Source of the DNA: Symbiodinium kawagutii
Taxonomy: Eukaryota > Sar > Dinophyceae > Suessiales > Symbiodiniaceae
NCBI GenBank assembly: GCA_009767595.1
Contig: VSDK01025429.1
Location: 204,890 to 268,889 of the forward strand
Direction: 5' to 3'
DNA: 64,000 bases
Positions 42,301-56,767 of the stretch are shown here, one piece after another (the first letter of the stretch is position 1; every line of letters begins with the position of its first letter). The notes under the pieces were generated by a model. It saw only the letters and a list, made by a program, of their open reading frames with translations. It was not told where the DNA came from and did not search any database. The position numbers and the translations under genes are program-made.

Positions 42301-44800
42301 CATTCACAACGCCAGGGAGAGCCAGGGAGAGCCAGGCAAAGCCGGCTCCTACCTGCATCCAGTGCACAGAGCCAGGTGCAAGTTCCAAATGACCCCCGAA
42401 AGAACTTGGTGCTTCAAAGGATTGGTGGGAAGATCAGCGTTGGAAGCCGAGGTTACAACAAGTTACAACCATCAACTGTAGATTCTCCTACCATTCCTGG
42501 TATGGATTGGGGGTAGTCTCCATCCCAAAAAATCCTGCGGCAAGCAAAGTGGGTCAGGTCAATATCCGTTTTTTTGATCACATACCACTGACCTGATCTA
42601 ATGTGTAAACATGTGGAACAAGCATCACAGCTGCAGCCTACCTTACCATCGATGTCCCCCAGCTTGAAGTTGACACAAAACAGCTCCGTGCTGCCGCCGT
42701 TTTCACAGCAGGGCACGGCTCTGGGTTTCGTCCATATCTGGTAGTATCCACGAACCATCCAATGATGATAGCAAGTATTCACAAGGCACGCACTAGTTTT
42801 GGGGGCTCGCAGTTGTTTGACAAACACACCTGTATTCTGGTGATGGTCTATGGGTCTACCATCGTCCCAAGTTTGATCATTATTGCTTCTTGATTCCTCG
42901 TTGCTATCACGAAAAAGTAATTATTGTGAACTACGCAATCATGACACAGTTGACCAGTAACTATCACAATCATCCATCATAGGTGCTCAGAATCATCCGC
43001 AATGGTTTACTGATGTATTTTCATCCATCATGATCTCTAACCAAACAGTTTTTCCATTAATACATTAGTATCATCCATAATAGTGACTTATTCATCATAG
43101 TATCTGTATTTTCATCCAGAATTGAAGCTCTCACGTTGGGATCTCACCTTCCCAAGCCCCTTGTGTCGTCGTCCGAGTCGTCCGCTCCTGCATTCTCAGC
43201 TCCTTGGCGTCTCTTTGGGTGGATCATCTAACCACCTCTCCACCTGAGCCGGTTTGGAAGGGAACACCCGCAACGCCGGAACGCCAACCCAAAGGAGATA
43301 TAACATGATATAGCTACAGGATATTAATAGCATGATATAGCTATATGATATGAATGATAACCAACTATCAACTATAGACTATATATAGCTCTGATATCAC
43401 AAGCACCTATGACCGCAAAATACCATGCGCAGGTATGACCATGACTGGTGACCAACTGACAAGTAACACAAGGTAGCAAACCAACTATAATCACAAGTAA
43501 CTATGAGCACAAGTGACCAACCCCATCAGTAACACCAGTTTGGTAGCATGAAGTATTGATAAAGCTACCAACCGGTATCAGCATCTAACTATATATGGAC
43601 AATCACCATCTATCAACTATTCATATGGCTACAACTGCTAAGGACTGAGTTGAAAAGCATAGCCAATCATGAGCGCCTTGATCCAAGGAGATCCAAGCAC
43701 CATGTCATGCTTTTGTTTCTACCCTGCTTGTGTGTGCTCGAGGTTTCCCCGCGCCTTGTCAGCCTTCCAAATGCCCCTGCGACTTTGGCCTTGGGCATTG
43801 GTGTAGGTTGCCTGCCTTGGTGCGCAACGAGGTGTCGAGTCGTGTAGCCCTATGAAATCACGAGCTTTGGTGAACATCAATCTCATAGAGCTACAGAGAT
43901 CATCCTCATCACCTATGATCAGCTATGAGATCATGAGCTTTGGCGGAAGTGTAGTCACCATGAAAGGTACCAGCCACAAATGATCATCCAACGGGTTTGA
44001 GGGGTTGGACTGGCCAGTATCCTGGCTCATAGGAGTGTAATGAGCATAAGCACTGGGAGTACTGGCCATCATCCTGGTGTATACCCACATATCATGGCAA
44101 ACTCTCGCGTAAAATTTCGAGAAACCGTCAACTGAAACCCATGCGAACCCGTGAATCACTCATGAGAGGTCCACAACAATAAGTACCATTGAGCCGGATA
44201 GACCACGGTGGTATCATTGGGCGTTGTCTACCATTTCGCACATCCGCGTAAGTTCTCTCTGATCTGACTGACTGTTGCAACTTTCCATCAGTCGGACGTT
44301 TGACTTCCAAACTTCCTTTGAGTATCCAGTACCGATCAGAAGTATCATGATGAAATCATGTATTGTTAGATGGGATTATCCAGATTTATCTCTTTCTCTC
44401 TCCTGTTGATAGTTCAGTCTTGAAGTTCTATGGGACTATATTTAGTTTATCTAGCATTCTACTGTTTATTATAGTTTAGTCCCTACTCATGGGATCACTT
44501 TCCCATCTAACAATTCTCATGGCACTCGGAACTGGTCTCAGATCCCAACCCCGATCGCTGACCGTCCTGACCAAGTGCAGGGCAGCGCTTGGACGACCGC
44601 GAATTCCAGCAGAGAAATGGGCTTTGTCGGAAAGCCTTGGGTAGGTTGTCCTGTGACACAAGTGATAGTTATGATCTACCTTTTTTTAAGTAGATTGGAG
44701 TAGCATCTTCTAGTAGACCCCCAGGCTAGACAGGTCATGGAGTTGATAACCCCATGGTCCAGCAAGCTTTAGCAAAGATTCGCCTGTGACAACTGCTCCA
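39320..44800. other. Stretch without a supported gene apart from one doubtful exon
   Basis: AT-rich with degenerate ATCATCCAT/AACCATTAAT words, especially 42,850-43,640. Only the possible exon at 42,647-42,737 was noted. Confidence 0.5.
42647..42737 (-). CDS. Possible coding exon, cysteine-containing
   Basis: Open frame reading IWTKPRAVPCCENGGSTELF then CVNFKLGDID, ending at a canonical GT donor (GTAAGG). The acceptor would be CAG|A, which breaks the AG|G habit of this window, so the 5' edge is uncertain. Function unknown. Confidence 0.35.
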
Positions 44801-44827
44801 GCTGGGTCTGCCCCACACGGGCCACGC

Positions 44828-47387
44828 CTTCCAGCCACCATTGTACATGCGTCCGTCAGGCCAAACGTACTTGCCTGCGATCCCACAAGGCGACGGTGAG
44901 CGAGCCAACAACGACTTCACCATTTGTGTCCAAGGCATCTGAAGCAAAGGCGGATACATCCGTTCAGTGGTTAATAATGCTATGTTTTCCGATTTTGTGC
45001 TTATGTCCCAGCGAAACTAGGCGATACAAACAGTGAGCTTACGCGTACTGAGTGGTTAATACTGGTTACATAATCGTGAATGATGATTGATGACGGTTAA
45101 TTAATGATGGTCAATGATGGGTTGTGTCCACCTCCCAAGGAAGCTTTATGACTTATGATGACTTTTGGCATCTGCTGAGAACTGATGCTGCGGCTGGACG
45201 CTTGGCCACAGTCATTTGGTGTTGTCGCCCCAATCTGCTTCAGTGGCGGCCTTGTCCGTGTTTCAGATCTTCTCTGTATTCTCCTGGCACCGGGACGCAG
45301 TTGCTGTGGGGATCGGGGTTCCGTAGTACAGTAATAAACCCTTCGTGACAATTCTGAACTATTCTGAACTATCAATCCTATGTCACTGCCACAAAAATGA
45401 TTAAGCATTAATTATTAAACTACGAGTGAACAATCGATTGTGATTTCTGATATGTACTGTCTGTGAACCGTGTTGCCCATCTTAAACCATAATTGAGCAA
45501 ATACGCAATTGGCAAGAGATGTAGTACCAACATGTACCAACCATTGCAATTAATCTAAACCAATATAGGGTTTGATGAAGCTTCGTTTGATCATCCCAAA
45601 CCAGCCATAGCTGGGACATGCTTCGGCACGGGGAATCCCCACTACCCGAAAGATTGGTGCTGCCGCGACCTTCGTACAGCATGAGTCCGTTGGGCGTATG
45701 CCATTCCATGCCTCACCGGCGATGCAACCGTGTGGAATGGCACGCAACTGGTGGTGTTGTGCGTAGCCATGGTGGTACCTACCAACCATCCAATCATAGC
45801 TATGGTTTGGAGGGAAACCAACCAATACCAACCACCTAAATAAAGAGGTACCAGTTTTGGACAAGTGGAGGTTCGCGGAAAAACGACATGACAAAATGCC
45901 GTGGCATCCATCCGTTGGCGGCAACCAACCATTTCGCACAACCCAAGGAGTTGAATGGTGGAATGTTGAATCAAAAACAGGTGAACTCCGCGATGACTCA
46001 ATGTCAACATAGTTTGAATGGCAAGAACGTCTAGCCAACTTTATTATCATGTCCAGTTCAAGAAAGCAGTTGGTAGACTTGGAACTTCAGGCTGCTGAGG
46101 TTCACCTCGATGGTTTAGATGGTCCCTTCCAGGATGCTCCTCGTGGGTATCCTACAGAAGGGTAGCTCAGTGTACCGCGTCTGGGGCTCCAACGACCTTT
46201 GCCATGGAACTTTCCTTGCACGGGGCGGGCTACTCTACATGAGAAACGAGTTCCCACTATGCTGTTCAAAAGTGCCATCTGCAAGAAACAAGCTTTTTTG
46301 CTTGGATGCAATTAGAATCAATTAGCATGTTTGTTGCTAGGATATCTTGCAGGGGCCCCGCATAGCCTCGCCTTGCTTGAAGTTTCCTTCATAGGCACGG
46401 CCATCTTGCCACGTTTGTCTGCCCTTGGACTGCCGTTGAAGGTTTTGGGCGGCAAAGTGTGATCCAGTACAAGGTGAGGCCCCCCATTGCTACTTAACTT
46501 GGCTCGTAACTAGGGCTATGCCATTGGTAGGCATAAGTTAAGTGATCATAAGTGTATAGCAAGGTGGTTTATTAACAAACTTTTGACAAAGGATCCCCGC
46601 CTTGTATGGACTGAATCAGTTTGACCAGCAAAACCACTGGCATCACAATGGCCTCTATGTCACCAATGGCCTTCACCGGTGGCGTTTTGAGGATGTGGAG
46701 ACCCCTGCATGATTTGGGTTGGAAAGGTGTGAAGATGTGTGAAGTACATCCACCTCCAAACAAGAATGAAATCTCCGGCTTGTAGAGAGCCACACTGTCA
46801 CAAGGTAGAGACTTGCCACATCTTGCCACCTAAATGGCCGCCCGATTATGGGATGTTGCCATCTTCCTTCTCTTCTCCAGCGTCTTTTCCCCTTCCAAGA
46901 AGGGTTTTCCCTAGCACCAACGACCTACTGTATGCTGCTGGAGATGTGGCATGACGGGCTCCAAGTTTCCCGACCTGTCCATCCCGCTGATCGTTCCTTG
47001 GCGCTCGCGGGAAACCCAACTGGAGCTTTCACCACCCAAACCATTCAGCGGAGGTCATTTTCAGAAAGGAAACTATGGCACTGCTATGGCTGCTTATTAT
47101 TTGGGCAAATAATTTCAAATAACCATTTGGACCTCGGAACAGCCATGGCAAACCCTTTCAGCAAAAAGCCATCAGTCTCAAGCGTGAAACTGACATGACA
47201 AACAGCACGTCTCGGAACTGTGTTTTTTGCCTGCATGGGGAGGTCAATCGTACTGCAACGTTCATGTAGCGAGAACTGCCCTGTACCCACTGCGGCTCAG
47301 AATGCTGTCCGCTTCCTAGGTGTCCCCGACACCCACTGTCCAGTGTATTGCTCCACAGCTGACTTCCATGTGCCATTGCCGTGGCGC
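44828..47387 (-). CDS. MORN-repeat protein
   Basis: Exons 47333-47387 (RHGNGTWKSAVEQYTGQW), 46188-46214 (GKFHGKGRW), 45670-45711 (MEWHTPNGLMLYEG), 45251-45283 (EYREDLKHGQG) and 44828-44874 (KYVWPDGRMYNGGWK). The last four join in phase to LMLYEGEYREDLKHGQG then KYVWPDGRMYNGGWK, a textbook run of MORN repeats (YxGxxxxGxxHGxGxxxxxDGxxY). MORN repeats bind lipids or act as scaffolds at membranes and the cytoskeleton. Between the first two exons, 46601-46670 (AIGDIEAIVMPVVLLVKLI) has fitting phases, but reading the first exon seven bases further would join directly to GKFHGKG in perfect repeat register; which is right is unresolved. The start and end of the gene were not found. The exons are very short (27-55 nt). 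Confidence 0.75.
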
Positions 47388-49429
47388 CTGACACGAGGTG
47401 ATAGAAAAAATACAGGGCATGGAGCCTACATGGATGGATGTTCTTGAAAGAAGGATGATAACATATGCCGCCGACTTGGCTGCCCCCAAAAGCCCGGAGG
47501 AAGCACAAACATGCTTCGTGTTTCGGACTTCAACGCAATTTTGCGTTCATTAGACGTGTTTTTCCTTGATTGCGTCATGTCACTTCAGCAACTGCAAGCA
47601 CAACCAAAGCAACTCCTTCTCCTACTATTCCTACTCCAACTCCTTTTCTCCTTCCACTAATATCATTCGCAATGCAGCTGCCACTATTGCTACCACTACC
47701 GCTGCTGCCCATTTCTCCGGCAATACCAAAGCTATCCCTCAAGGTTGCACTGCTGCTGCGCTGCTATTTCTACTGCTGGTTGCATGATCCAGGCCTGCCG
47801 TTGGCGAGCTGTCCGATGTACGATGAGCCATCTTCGTAGGTTTCCTATCAAAAGCATGGGTATGGCCGGGCCAGCCGGACGAAGTTCGAGATGGCTATAG
47901 GCATTCAGCCGTGTAGCACATTTACCAAGGGTAAAAACATGTATATATACATAAAAACAATATGTAGGCAAAAACCTTCCGTTTCCAATGGCATTTCTTT
48001 GGGAAGTCGCCGTCTCTTCCGGGAATCCTGTTCCTCCAAACTCACCAAACCCACAAGATCCTTCATCTCAAAATGGTTTTCCTCTCAGGATTTCAAGCAC
48101 GCCAAAATGTTTTTCCAAACATTTTGTTAATTTTGGTCAACCCACGGCAACTACACACAATGCACAATAATTTCAGAAACCTGCAAGGTCTATCAAAACA
48201 ACTGAAATCGCAAAAGTTTGGTTCATGATTTCTCAAGGTCATGTGATTGAGGGTGAATTCCTTACAACCATGTGAGGGTATGGCATGGAAATAGTTATAG
48301 AGGTGATGGTGACCAAGAATGACTTTTTCCTCAAGAACAAGTCAGGAAACCACCACGAGGGGCACACTGTGGATATCCTCTGATATCCGCATCCTTCTGG
48401 CCGTAAAACCCGTCGGTTGATCTAGCCACTTGTGCCAATCAAACAGCATGTTGGATCCAAACGCAGGTCATAGACGATGCATCGATCAAAAAAAGAAAAA
48501 TTGGATTCGATTCTGGTCTTCCCTTTCTGGACTCACAGCTGCAGCCAAAGTTGAGGGCTACTTAAAACACAACTCCGCACAAATTTCCATTGAGACTGGC
48601 TGAAGGTAGAAGCAACTGCATCAAAAAGAATCCGAAGCCACCCATTGCCGTGCGACGCAATCGCCTGCCCTTCAACTCCTTCAGAAAAGTTTTGGGCGTC
48701 CTGGACCTCTCAAATGCAATCGTGATTGGGGTGGCCCTGCGCCTCACCATTCCCTGCCTATCTTTAGTTGTAAGGCCAGTCCTCAATTGAGTGTCTTATG
48801 GCTTCTTCATTTGTCTGAGGCTGATTTGTTTAGCACTGGCGGCAGTTCCCGTTCAAAAGGCGCACTTCCGATCATATGAAATGCACTGAATAGTGACATC
48901 TGGAGTTGTTGAGCATGCTCTAAAATCCATGATGGGTCCTCAAGTTTGGAATATATATATATATATAATCACAAAAAAAAAACCTTTGTGGAAACCTACA
49001 GTACCCCGCAGGAAAGTGTCAAAACGCGTGCATACACGCACACACACCTTGATGGAAGTATACAGGATTCGATGTGCTGCTGCACATCTTATATTACCCA
49101 CCCAAGCGGTGATCACCAAAAAGGAATCCCAGTAAGGACAGAGCTTAACTACCTCTCCTAATAGCAGATTGCCAAAACGGCAATTTCAATCAAGGCAGAA
49201 GGGCAATTGGCTATCAATGATAATCATCGTCATCAGGTTCATCAACAATCATTCAACATGCCAACCACTCAACATGCAAATCAACATTCATCATGAACGC
49301 ATGCCAATCATTCCTGCCAGGTGCTTAGGCCATTCCTGGCAGCTCCACCACCCTTCTCGGCACCTCTGAGGCTCTGCTCGTGCGGCCTCCGTCGACGTGG
49401 ATCGTCCAGGAATCCCGACATGAAGAACA

Positions 49430-49720
49430 TCTATCTGCTAGGGAACATGAACTAATCAATGAAAAAATAATGATTAAAAACTCTTCATGATTAAGATTTA
49501 TCCATGATCAATGAACAAACAAAAACATGAACTAATTGTTCATGGACAGTTCATGAACCCAACTGTGGGATGATGATTCATGAACAAATTCTGGTAGGGA
49601 ACATGAACTGTTTGTTCATTGAACAAACAAAAATTACCAAATACTGATTGAATTCATTGAGTCAACCATTAATTAAGTACACCTTAATTACAATAAGGAA
49701 CATGAACAAATGATGATATC
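49430..49720. repeat. AT-rich stretch with repeated TTCATGAAC/TTGTTCATG palindromic words
   Basis: The words GAACATGAAC, TTCATGAAC and GTTTGTTCATTGAACAAAC recur over about 290 bases, several as near-perfect palindromes. No coding signal was seen. Confidence 0.7.
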
Positions 49721-51132
49721 TAGAAAATGAAATAGCATATGATCGAATCATGTAAAACAGTGATGTGGCTTGTTCTCCTCACTTCAATTCTGGTCAATGC
49801 CGATTTTTATGGTTGCAATGACCGAACAGCATCAACCAATTGAGACCAAATATGGCCAAATAGACTTAACCAAAGTGAGCGAAGCATTATTAAGCATGGA
49901 TCAATTATCCGTGGTTTATCATCCATAATCAAAAGCATTGCTAACCAATCATTAGGTAATCAATTGCCATTAATTAGCAATCATAGTTGATCAACCTAAG
50001 CAATACTAGGTTCATTATAACCATTAATCAGTTACTACTATGGTTAATCAACTATAATCATTAGCAGACTTAGGCACCAAAATAACTGAGCATCATTCAC
50101 CATTCGTCATCCATCTTGGCACTCGCGCCTTTCCGAGGAGAAGTCTCCTGCGCCGCAGCCCCCAGTATTGGTGAGACCGAAAAGGGGCTGCCAATAGTGG
50201 TCATTGATCATAAATATGTGTTTTTTTTTTTGTCAGGGCTTCTCATTGGTTAGGCCCTTGGTTGCAAAGCTGATTATGTTGCTTTTTTTGGACGAAATGA
50301 GGACTTCATGATCATACTTGTGTTACAGCTGGTTTTTAAAAGTTGATGTTGGCTGGCCCGCATGATACTTTTGATCATGGCTAGAATGTTCATGTTTGCG
50401 ACCAGCGATTTGTCCATCAAACAGGGCTTAAAGTGAATTCATCCTGATGGCCGTCGCTGTTGGTATTGCGGCATGTGGATGAAAACATCCGTTTACAGTT
50501 TAATCAGTGAATGACTAAGCGTTTATCAAAAGCACCTGGGATATATAGAACACATCAAGAAACTGTAGGATTGCTGGAAAAAAATCCGCAAGAATACCTG
50601 GCTGTGCTGCTTCACTCAGGATTGCGACAAGGCACGCACGTCACCGACTTGGAAAGGAAACGCAACAACAAACTGCTAACAAGTTTGGCACTGCTGAGGC
50701 TGTTCAGGAATGAGGGTCCCAAACCCAGTCAGACTGTTCACTTGTTTCAACAAAAAGACTGACTGGGCATGGATGAGTTAAACATATCTTTCCAGTCCAG
50801 TCACTGTAGCCAAGCTGAACGAGAGGTGGCTAAATCACACCTGAAGACTTTTCGATCAGCTAAGGATCGGCAAAACAATCAAAACATTACAAAAAGGAAA
50901 AGTGGATGCATCACATGAAGTTGCAAAAGCATTAGCAAAGTCTCATCCAGGAAGTACCTTTCTTAAAGCACACCTTGCATTTACACCAAGGGTTCCAATC
51001 ACACATGGTGAGTCTGCATGGTTGGTTAAATGAAAAGTGGCGAGGAGGTAAGCATATGGAAACAGGTACACATTCTTGGGGATGCAGTCGGGATGCATGT
51101 ATGTCCAGGAATGTGCTTCATTGTATGCATGA

Positions 51133-51200
51133 ATGGATGGATGGATGGATGGATGGATGGATGGATGGATGGATGGATGGACGGAGGGAGGGAGGGAGGG
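51133..51200. repeat. (ATGG)n followed by (GGAG)n microsatellite
   Basis: About twelve ATGG units to 51180, then a change of unit to GGAG to about 51200. Confidence 0.95.
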
Positions 51201-53404
51201 ATGGATTTATGCCGGCGTTAAACAAAGAAAACAAACACAAATGTCTGTATAAAACTTAGCAATGCAACTAAACACATATAACACACATCATGTATTTAAA
51301 CAATTTTCACTGATTCTAAATGTGAGATATCTACACATTATATCTGCGAACCTTGTTGTGTCTTTTGTTGTCCTTTTGTGTGTTTTTTCCTCTCTCTCTC
51401 TCTCTCTCCCTCTCCCTAGTCATCAGCTCCCAGCATACGGGGCTCATGGGATCTGAATAGCCAGCTGATGTGGGCCACCGGCCGCCAGATCTTATACCCT
51501 TCCCATGGTAGGCCTTTTCTGGATCTATCCCTGCTCCAAGGTCGAAGGATGCCACTTCATTTTCACACATTCTGCGCATGTCACCACGTGGGTCTTTACG
51601 ATCAGCCACAACCAAAGGACCCGGACTTAGCCGGCAACTCGAAAACGTTGCTGTGAAACAGTCACACTGCAGCCTCGATTTCTGTGGTGGCTTGGTGTGC
51701 GGTGGTTTCAAGTCCATAGAAGGATCATTGATGAGCCCCACGAGGATCATATCACAAATGATCTCCAGCTTCTCTCAAACCTAGCAGTGAGCTTTTCGGC
51801 TAAGAAACCATCAGGCATTCAATGTCACTGATATCATCAGGGCCTCCTCTTAGCAACTGGAACATTCACATACCGAAGCCGAAGAATAAAATAAAATAGA
51901 AGAGTTATGTAAATAGAAAAAATGATCGGCTGGTTTGGTAGGAATTTCTTTTGGCAGCATGAATAGATCGCCAAATCAAGATCTAACAAAGTCTGATGGG
52001 ATACATCCAAGAATCCGCCTGACACCAAGCAGTTACCTATCAAAAGCCACCAGCTATAAATATGTTGATTTTCTGGTGGGACGTGAAGGTAACCAGCATC
52101 GTTCGGCTGTCTCAGAAGGCCCGAGGGCGAAAAAAGTGCCGCAGTGCGCCATCGTTTACTTGGTCCGCTGAACGCACCTGCGAGCAACTCTGAAAGGAAA
52201 AGGGAACTCATGGTCATTGGAAGGGTACATCAAAGGGTAAATCAAAGTATTCATTCACCGGCGCTACAATGGTGGTTGTTTTCAAGAAGATATCAGCACA
52301 AGCATCATGCGTGTGCGGTAAGTCGTCACATTTCTTTACATCTGCAGGGGCATCGGCTACTTCTATAAAGTAACCGCAAAGCCCTCCGAAAAAAAAATGA
52401 GCGTGCGCTAGCACGAGCAACTAGTGGACATGACCTGATGTACTTAGATGTGCAGCTGGGTTTTACAACCAAAACATGACCAACCATGGCTATAGAGTTT
52501 TAGATCCTATCAGGTAGCTAAAAGTAAGGCCTATAACCATGGTTAGTAACCAGCTACTAAGTGGGGTTACCACATCCAAGTAGGAGCCACGGTGGGCTCC
52601 TTGGACTCTAAGGACTTTCTGGTCGCGCCAGCCCGGAATCCCACTGGGTTGGTGTAGGTCGCAAAAATGTTGACTCGAGAATCACACTGAGGTTGTTTAC
52701 TGAGCAATCACGATGGATTTTGCCCCAAACATTTGGAACTGCTGTTGTTGTTTCGGGGACTTTCCCACGAAGTAATCCCTATACGTTGTCTAGTCACAAT
52801 CCTTTTCGCATTGTTCCTGCAAGGTCAATATGATGGATCCTTGTGCGTCATATGGGATAAACACTTGGGCAGTGACAAAACCCATCATGTGCCATCGCCT
52901 TCATGCGCGAAGCCGCTGAAGAGCTGTTTCCATGGGAAATGGTCGTCCCGTCCCACATACCCGTGATGGCATCATCCGCTATAATGATCAACGATTTTGC
53001 TCTACTCCTCAATTTGATGACTGCTCACTGGTGCATCGAAAACACCATCTTTATCATCATCCCGTACAAATTCAACATGGTTGATGATTGCTACGCATGG
53101 TCGAACACCTTTGGTGACCTCCATGATTGACTACAATTTTCCATGATCAATAATGACTTGAGTATCATGAGTTCAAATCAAAATGCTACAGAAACTGATC
53201 CATCCTTGCTAACCACCATCAACTATCGCCATACTTCATCATCGCAACATCTTTGATCCAATACATCAAGAAGTGGCTATCATGATACTGGCGGCCAGCA
53301 TTGACCATAGGGGTTAACCACTGATAGTAACCATGGAGTAATACCATGCCCATCCATGCCACCACCACCACCATGGTCGCCCCGGCGGCTCGGCGCACCG
53401 CTGC

Positions 53405-54584
53405 CTTTTCAAGTCCAAGTTCCGGTCCACTCCAGCGCCGACAATGCCACGCATGGCGAAGGTTTCCAGGGCGGCGAATTTCCCGGCAGCACAGCAGCTG
53501 ACGTCCTGGGGAAATCCCGCACATCAGTTGTGGAGACACTGAACTCATCTGGAAGTGGAAAATTGACTAGATATTTTAAGTTAAATGTGATGTTTGGCTT
53601 CCATGTTGAAATGTGAATGGAAACTTCAATTTAAAGCATGATGCTATGAATTCATTGATTTCTGATATTCAGGTAGCGAAAACACTTATATCTAAATAGG
53701 CTATACTGTAGATATAACGCGTGTTTCACTGCGCCCTCCTGCTGGACATCCTGCGGCGCTACTAGACCAGCTGATCTTGTCTTAGGCCCAGCCTAGCATG
53801 CACCTTCAGCCCAACTCAAGAGAGGTTGATGGCCAACCTACCCCTTCACTAAAGGCGTGTTTATCTCCGAGTTTTTACACTGGTGACTGCATTTAATCAA
53901 ATGTGTCTACATAGTTGGAACACATGTACATTGTGGCTACTGCTTGTTGTTACCAATGGCTAATGTTGGGTGAGAGCCGCCGATCATGGTCGATAAGTAT
54001 CAATACCATCGCTCCAAACAAGAACAGCAGCTTCCCTGACCACACGCGTGGAATCGTGGAACCTTCGATAATTAGTCATAACTGATCTTAATTTTAGAGT
54101 CAGCTTAGTTTGTATTGCCAGCTTGGCTTGAGGAAGCAGTCCCCGCTAGAATTGACAGCATAGTATCACTACAGACTCAATACATCCACTTCTTCGTCAT
54201 CAAATTGGTCAATTCCAATTTGATAAGATCGAATTGGATTGAAAGCGGCATCACTTCATTTGCTCGCTCGCACTCTTGGAAAGTGATCTACGAAATGAGG
54301 TATTGTGGGGTAAAATTGCTGAAAACCTGCACCACGCACGACCAAACTATAGGGGGTTTGTTAGATGACCAGCACTGCACTCCTGTCAGTTTTCAGAAGT
54401 AAAGCATACTGGGTTTGATAAATCCCATGTTCAAGAATAGTAAAGCGTATTGGATTTTTTGTATTTCCCAGATTCTGTATCGATTTTAGCTTGTGAATCG
54501 TGCTCAGTGACACTACGGCCCAGCAGTTCGGGTCCCGTCCTCTGAATAGAGCTGACCGGGCGCGGCGCCGAAGACCAAAAACAC
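53405..54584 (-). CDS. Two linked exons of an uncharacterised gene
   Basis: 54525-54584 reads VFLVFGAAPGQLYSEDGTRT, and 53405-53505 reads DVSCCAAGKFAALETFAMRG then IVGAGVDRNLDLK. Both have AG|G acceptors and GC donors, and the phase between them agrees (0). The first begins hydrophobic, perhaps the end of a membrane segment. I do not recognise the protein. Strand is supported by the splice signals; the opposite strand is also open at 53356-53616. Confidence 0.45.
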
Positions 54585-54599
54585 CTGAGAGCCGCAGCT

Positions 54600-56676
54600 A
54601 ATTTGTTTCGAGGTTTGTCTATCGTCCCAAGTGGCTCCATGCATGGCATATTGATATATTGAATGTATCATTTACAGATATGTTTGAAAATAAAAACAAC
54701 GTAAGAATACTATGCACTTAAATGCCTATACGTTTATGTAACTCTATCTATGGAAAAAATGCCATGGAGTATCTGGGACATATTTTGCACATGTGTTTCA
54801 TATTCCTCTGTTGCTTCCACCAGAAATCGTATCATCTGTCACTGCACTGCATCCAGGAATTATTTTGCTCACGAGCTTCCGTCATCAAAACCTCTAGTCT
54901 CCACGATTCTCCGCTGCACTGTCTCAACATGTGTTTGTTGTTTTATTTTTTCCAACGGGCCTTCCTGCAAATTTCAGCCCATTCTAGCAAAACAGTAACG
55001 GACATCAAAAGGGGTGTCATTGCCTCCTTCTCTGTCGTAACATCGCCTACTTGCATATAGATACCCATAGGCCAATAAAATTTTAGATGCATGAAACGAT
55101 GCTAGCACACTTTCACATCTAATGTGCTGTATGTCCACACTTGTTTGCAGAAACACTTGACTACAAACCTATCTGTTTGTACGCCCTATTTTGTGCTTAC
55201 AGTAGGTCTCCGTCTCTGCTCTATCAAATCCATCAAAACATACAAACCTACCCAACAAATAAAATCTACAGTATCCACATTTTGTATCAAGTCAATCAAA
55301 GCCTTCAAATCCAGAAACTTAAATGGACAAATAAATCAAATCTGCGTGATCAAACAAAAGATCTCACGCACTTGCCAACATGATCTCCTAGTTGTCTAGC
55401 TAGCCATCAATCTCATCCACCATCCTCAAAATCTCTACCTAACACCACTTCTCTATCTTGCATATGTCAATGCGACAGATGGAAAAGTTTATATTCATAA
55501 ACCTAATTGTGGATGGCAAATCACAAACTATTTATAGTGAGCAACTGATGGTGGTTATTAGCAAATGACCCTGTCATTACTCTGGCATATGGTGATTTCT
55601 CTCAAGAGAGGGTGCCCCCATATCATCATTCAAAGTGCTCACTGAAATAAACATTTAAGAAAAAATCCACAGCTTTACCATTTGTGCCATCCTAATCGTA
55701 ATCATTCTATAAGTAGTAATGTTTATAGAATACTAGGCAACAAACCAACGATCAAACATGATTATAATTATACTAAAAACCAGTATGTAGTTACAACAAA
55801 TAATTAGTATAAATTACTGATTCCAATTGCTACAGTAAATGATTTCCATAGCTTTGGTATAAACTAGCTTAGGGGGTTCCCAATTGCTTCCATAGCTTTC
55901 TTTGTTATGTTGGTAATGTGGGACGCGACCAAGGCGCTGCCATAGAGCCCGAGTTGTTGACCTAGCGAAGTCGCTGTGCCAGGGCTCACCAACAGGGGCA
56001 AAACATGGCTGACAGTTGTGGTTGATACTTATGGCGGATAGTCATGGTTGATAGTTATGGTTGATGGTAATGGTTCAAAGATTATTCTGGACGAATTCAC
56101 TATGATTTCATTATGTTCATTCTAAGATTGCAAGGCTTGATAGTCATGGTTCGAAACAACAGGTGATTTGGTGGAGCATGATTGGCAATAAGAAAGAACA
56201 TCAATCCCTACGTTTTGGGCAACGGAATGAGCAGGTTGGGGGGAGAAGTTGGATGAGGGGTGGAACCCTCATCCTTTTCTCTGCCACTGGACTTTCAATG
56301 GACTCTCTAAGCGGTTTCAATGTCTTGCTTGGGGCCTAAGCTGGTTACAGAGCGTGCAAATGGCATAGTTCTGTAGCAGTTTGCAATGCTCTTTTACTCT
56401 GAAGCGAGGTGGGAAGCTGAAGAATTGCCAGATCCTTGAAATAGGTAGAGATCAGCCTGGGAACCTACTTCTCTTGGCAACCAGGTATTGGGTTCTCTGA
56501 TGGTTGGATTTTAGTTGGATTCCAACATGGTGTTACCGCACTGGCTATCACGATTCCCCACAAACCACCCAGTAAAAAGGCCCTATTCACGCTGACCGGT
56601 GGCTGAGGATTATGGCGTCTATGGACACTTCGCAAGAGCCCTCAGGGAATACAGTAGCAGCAACAGCCGCAACACC

Positions 56677-56767
<91 letters not shown>

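Larger units (their letters stand above)
47400..53400. other. Stretch without a supported gene
   Basis: Contains microsatellites (51.1 and 51.4 kb) and palindrome-rich AT sequence (49.4-50.1 kb). Some open frames exist at 48,560-48,790 and 50,511-50,762, but without splice or family support. Confidence 0.5.

Noticed and set aside
50511-50762. 83-codon plus-strand frame with a reasonable composition.
   Set aside because: No family, no splice or start context, and opposite in strand to all supported genes.
51331-51750. 139-codon minus-strand frame.
   Set aside because: It runs into a (TC)n tract read as alternating Arg-Glu, and no AG|G-bounded exon could be defined in it.
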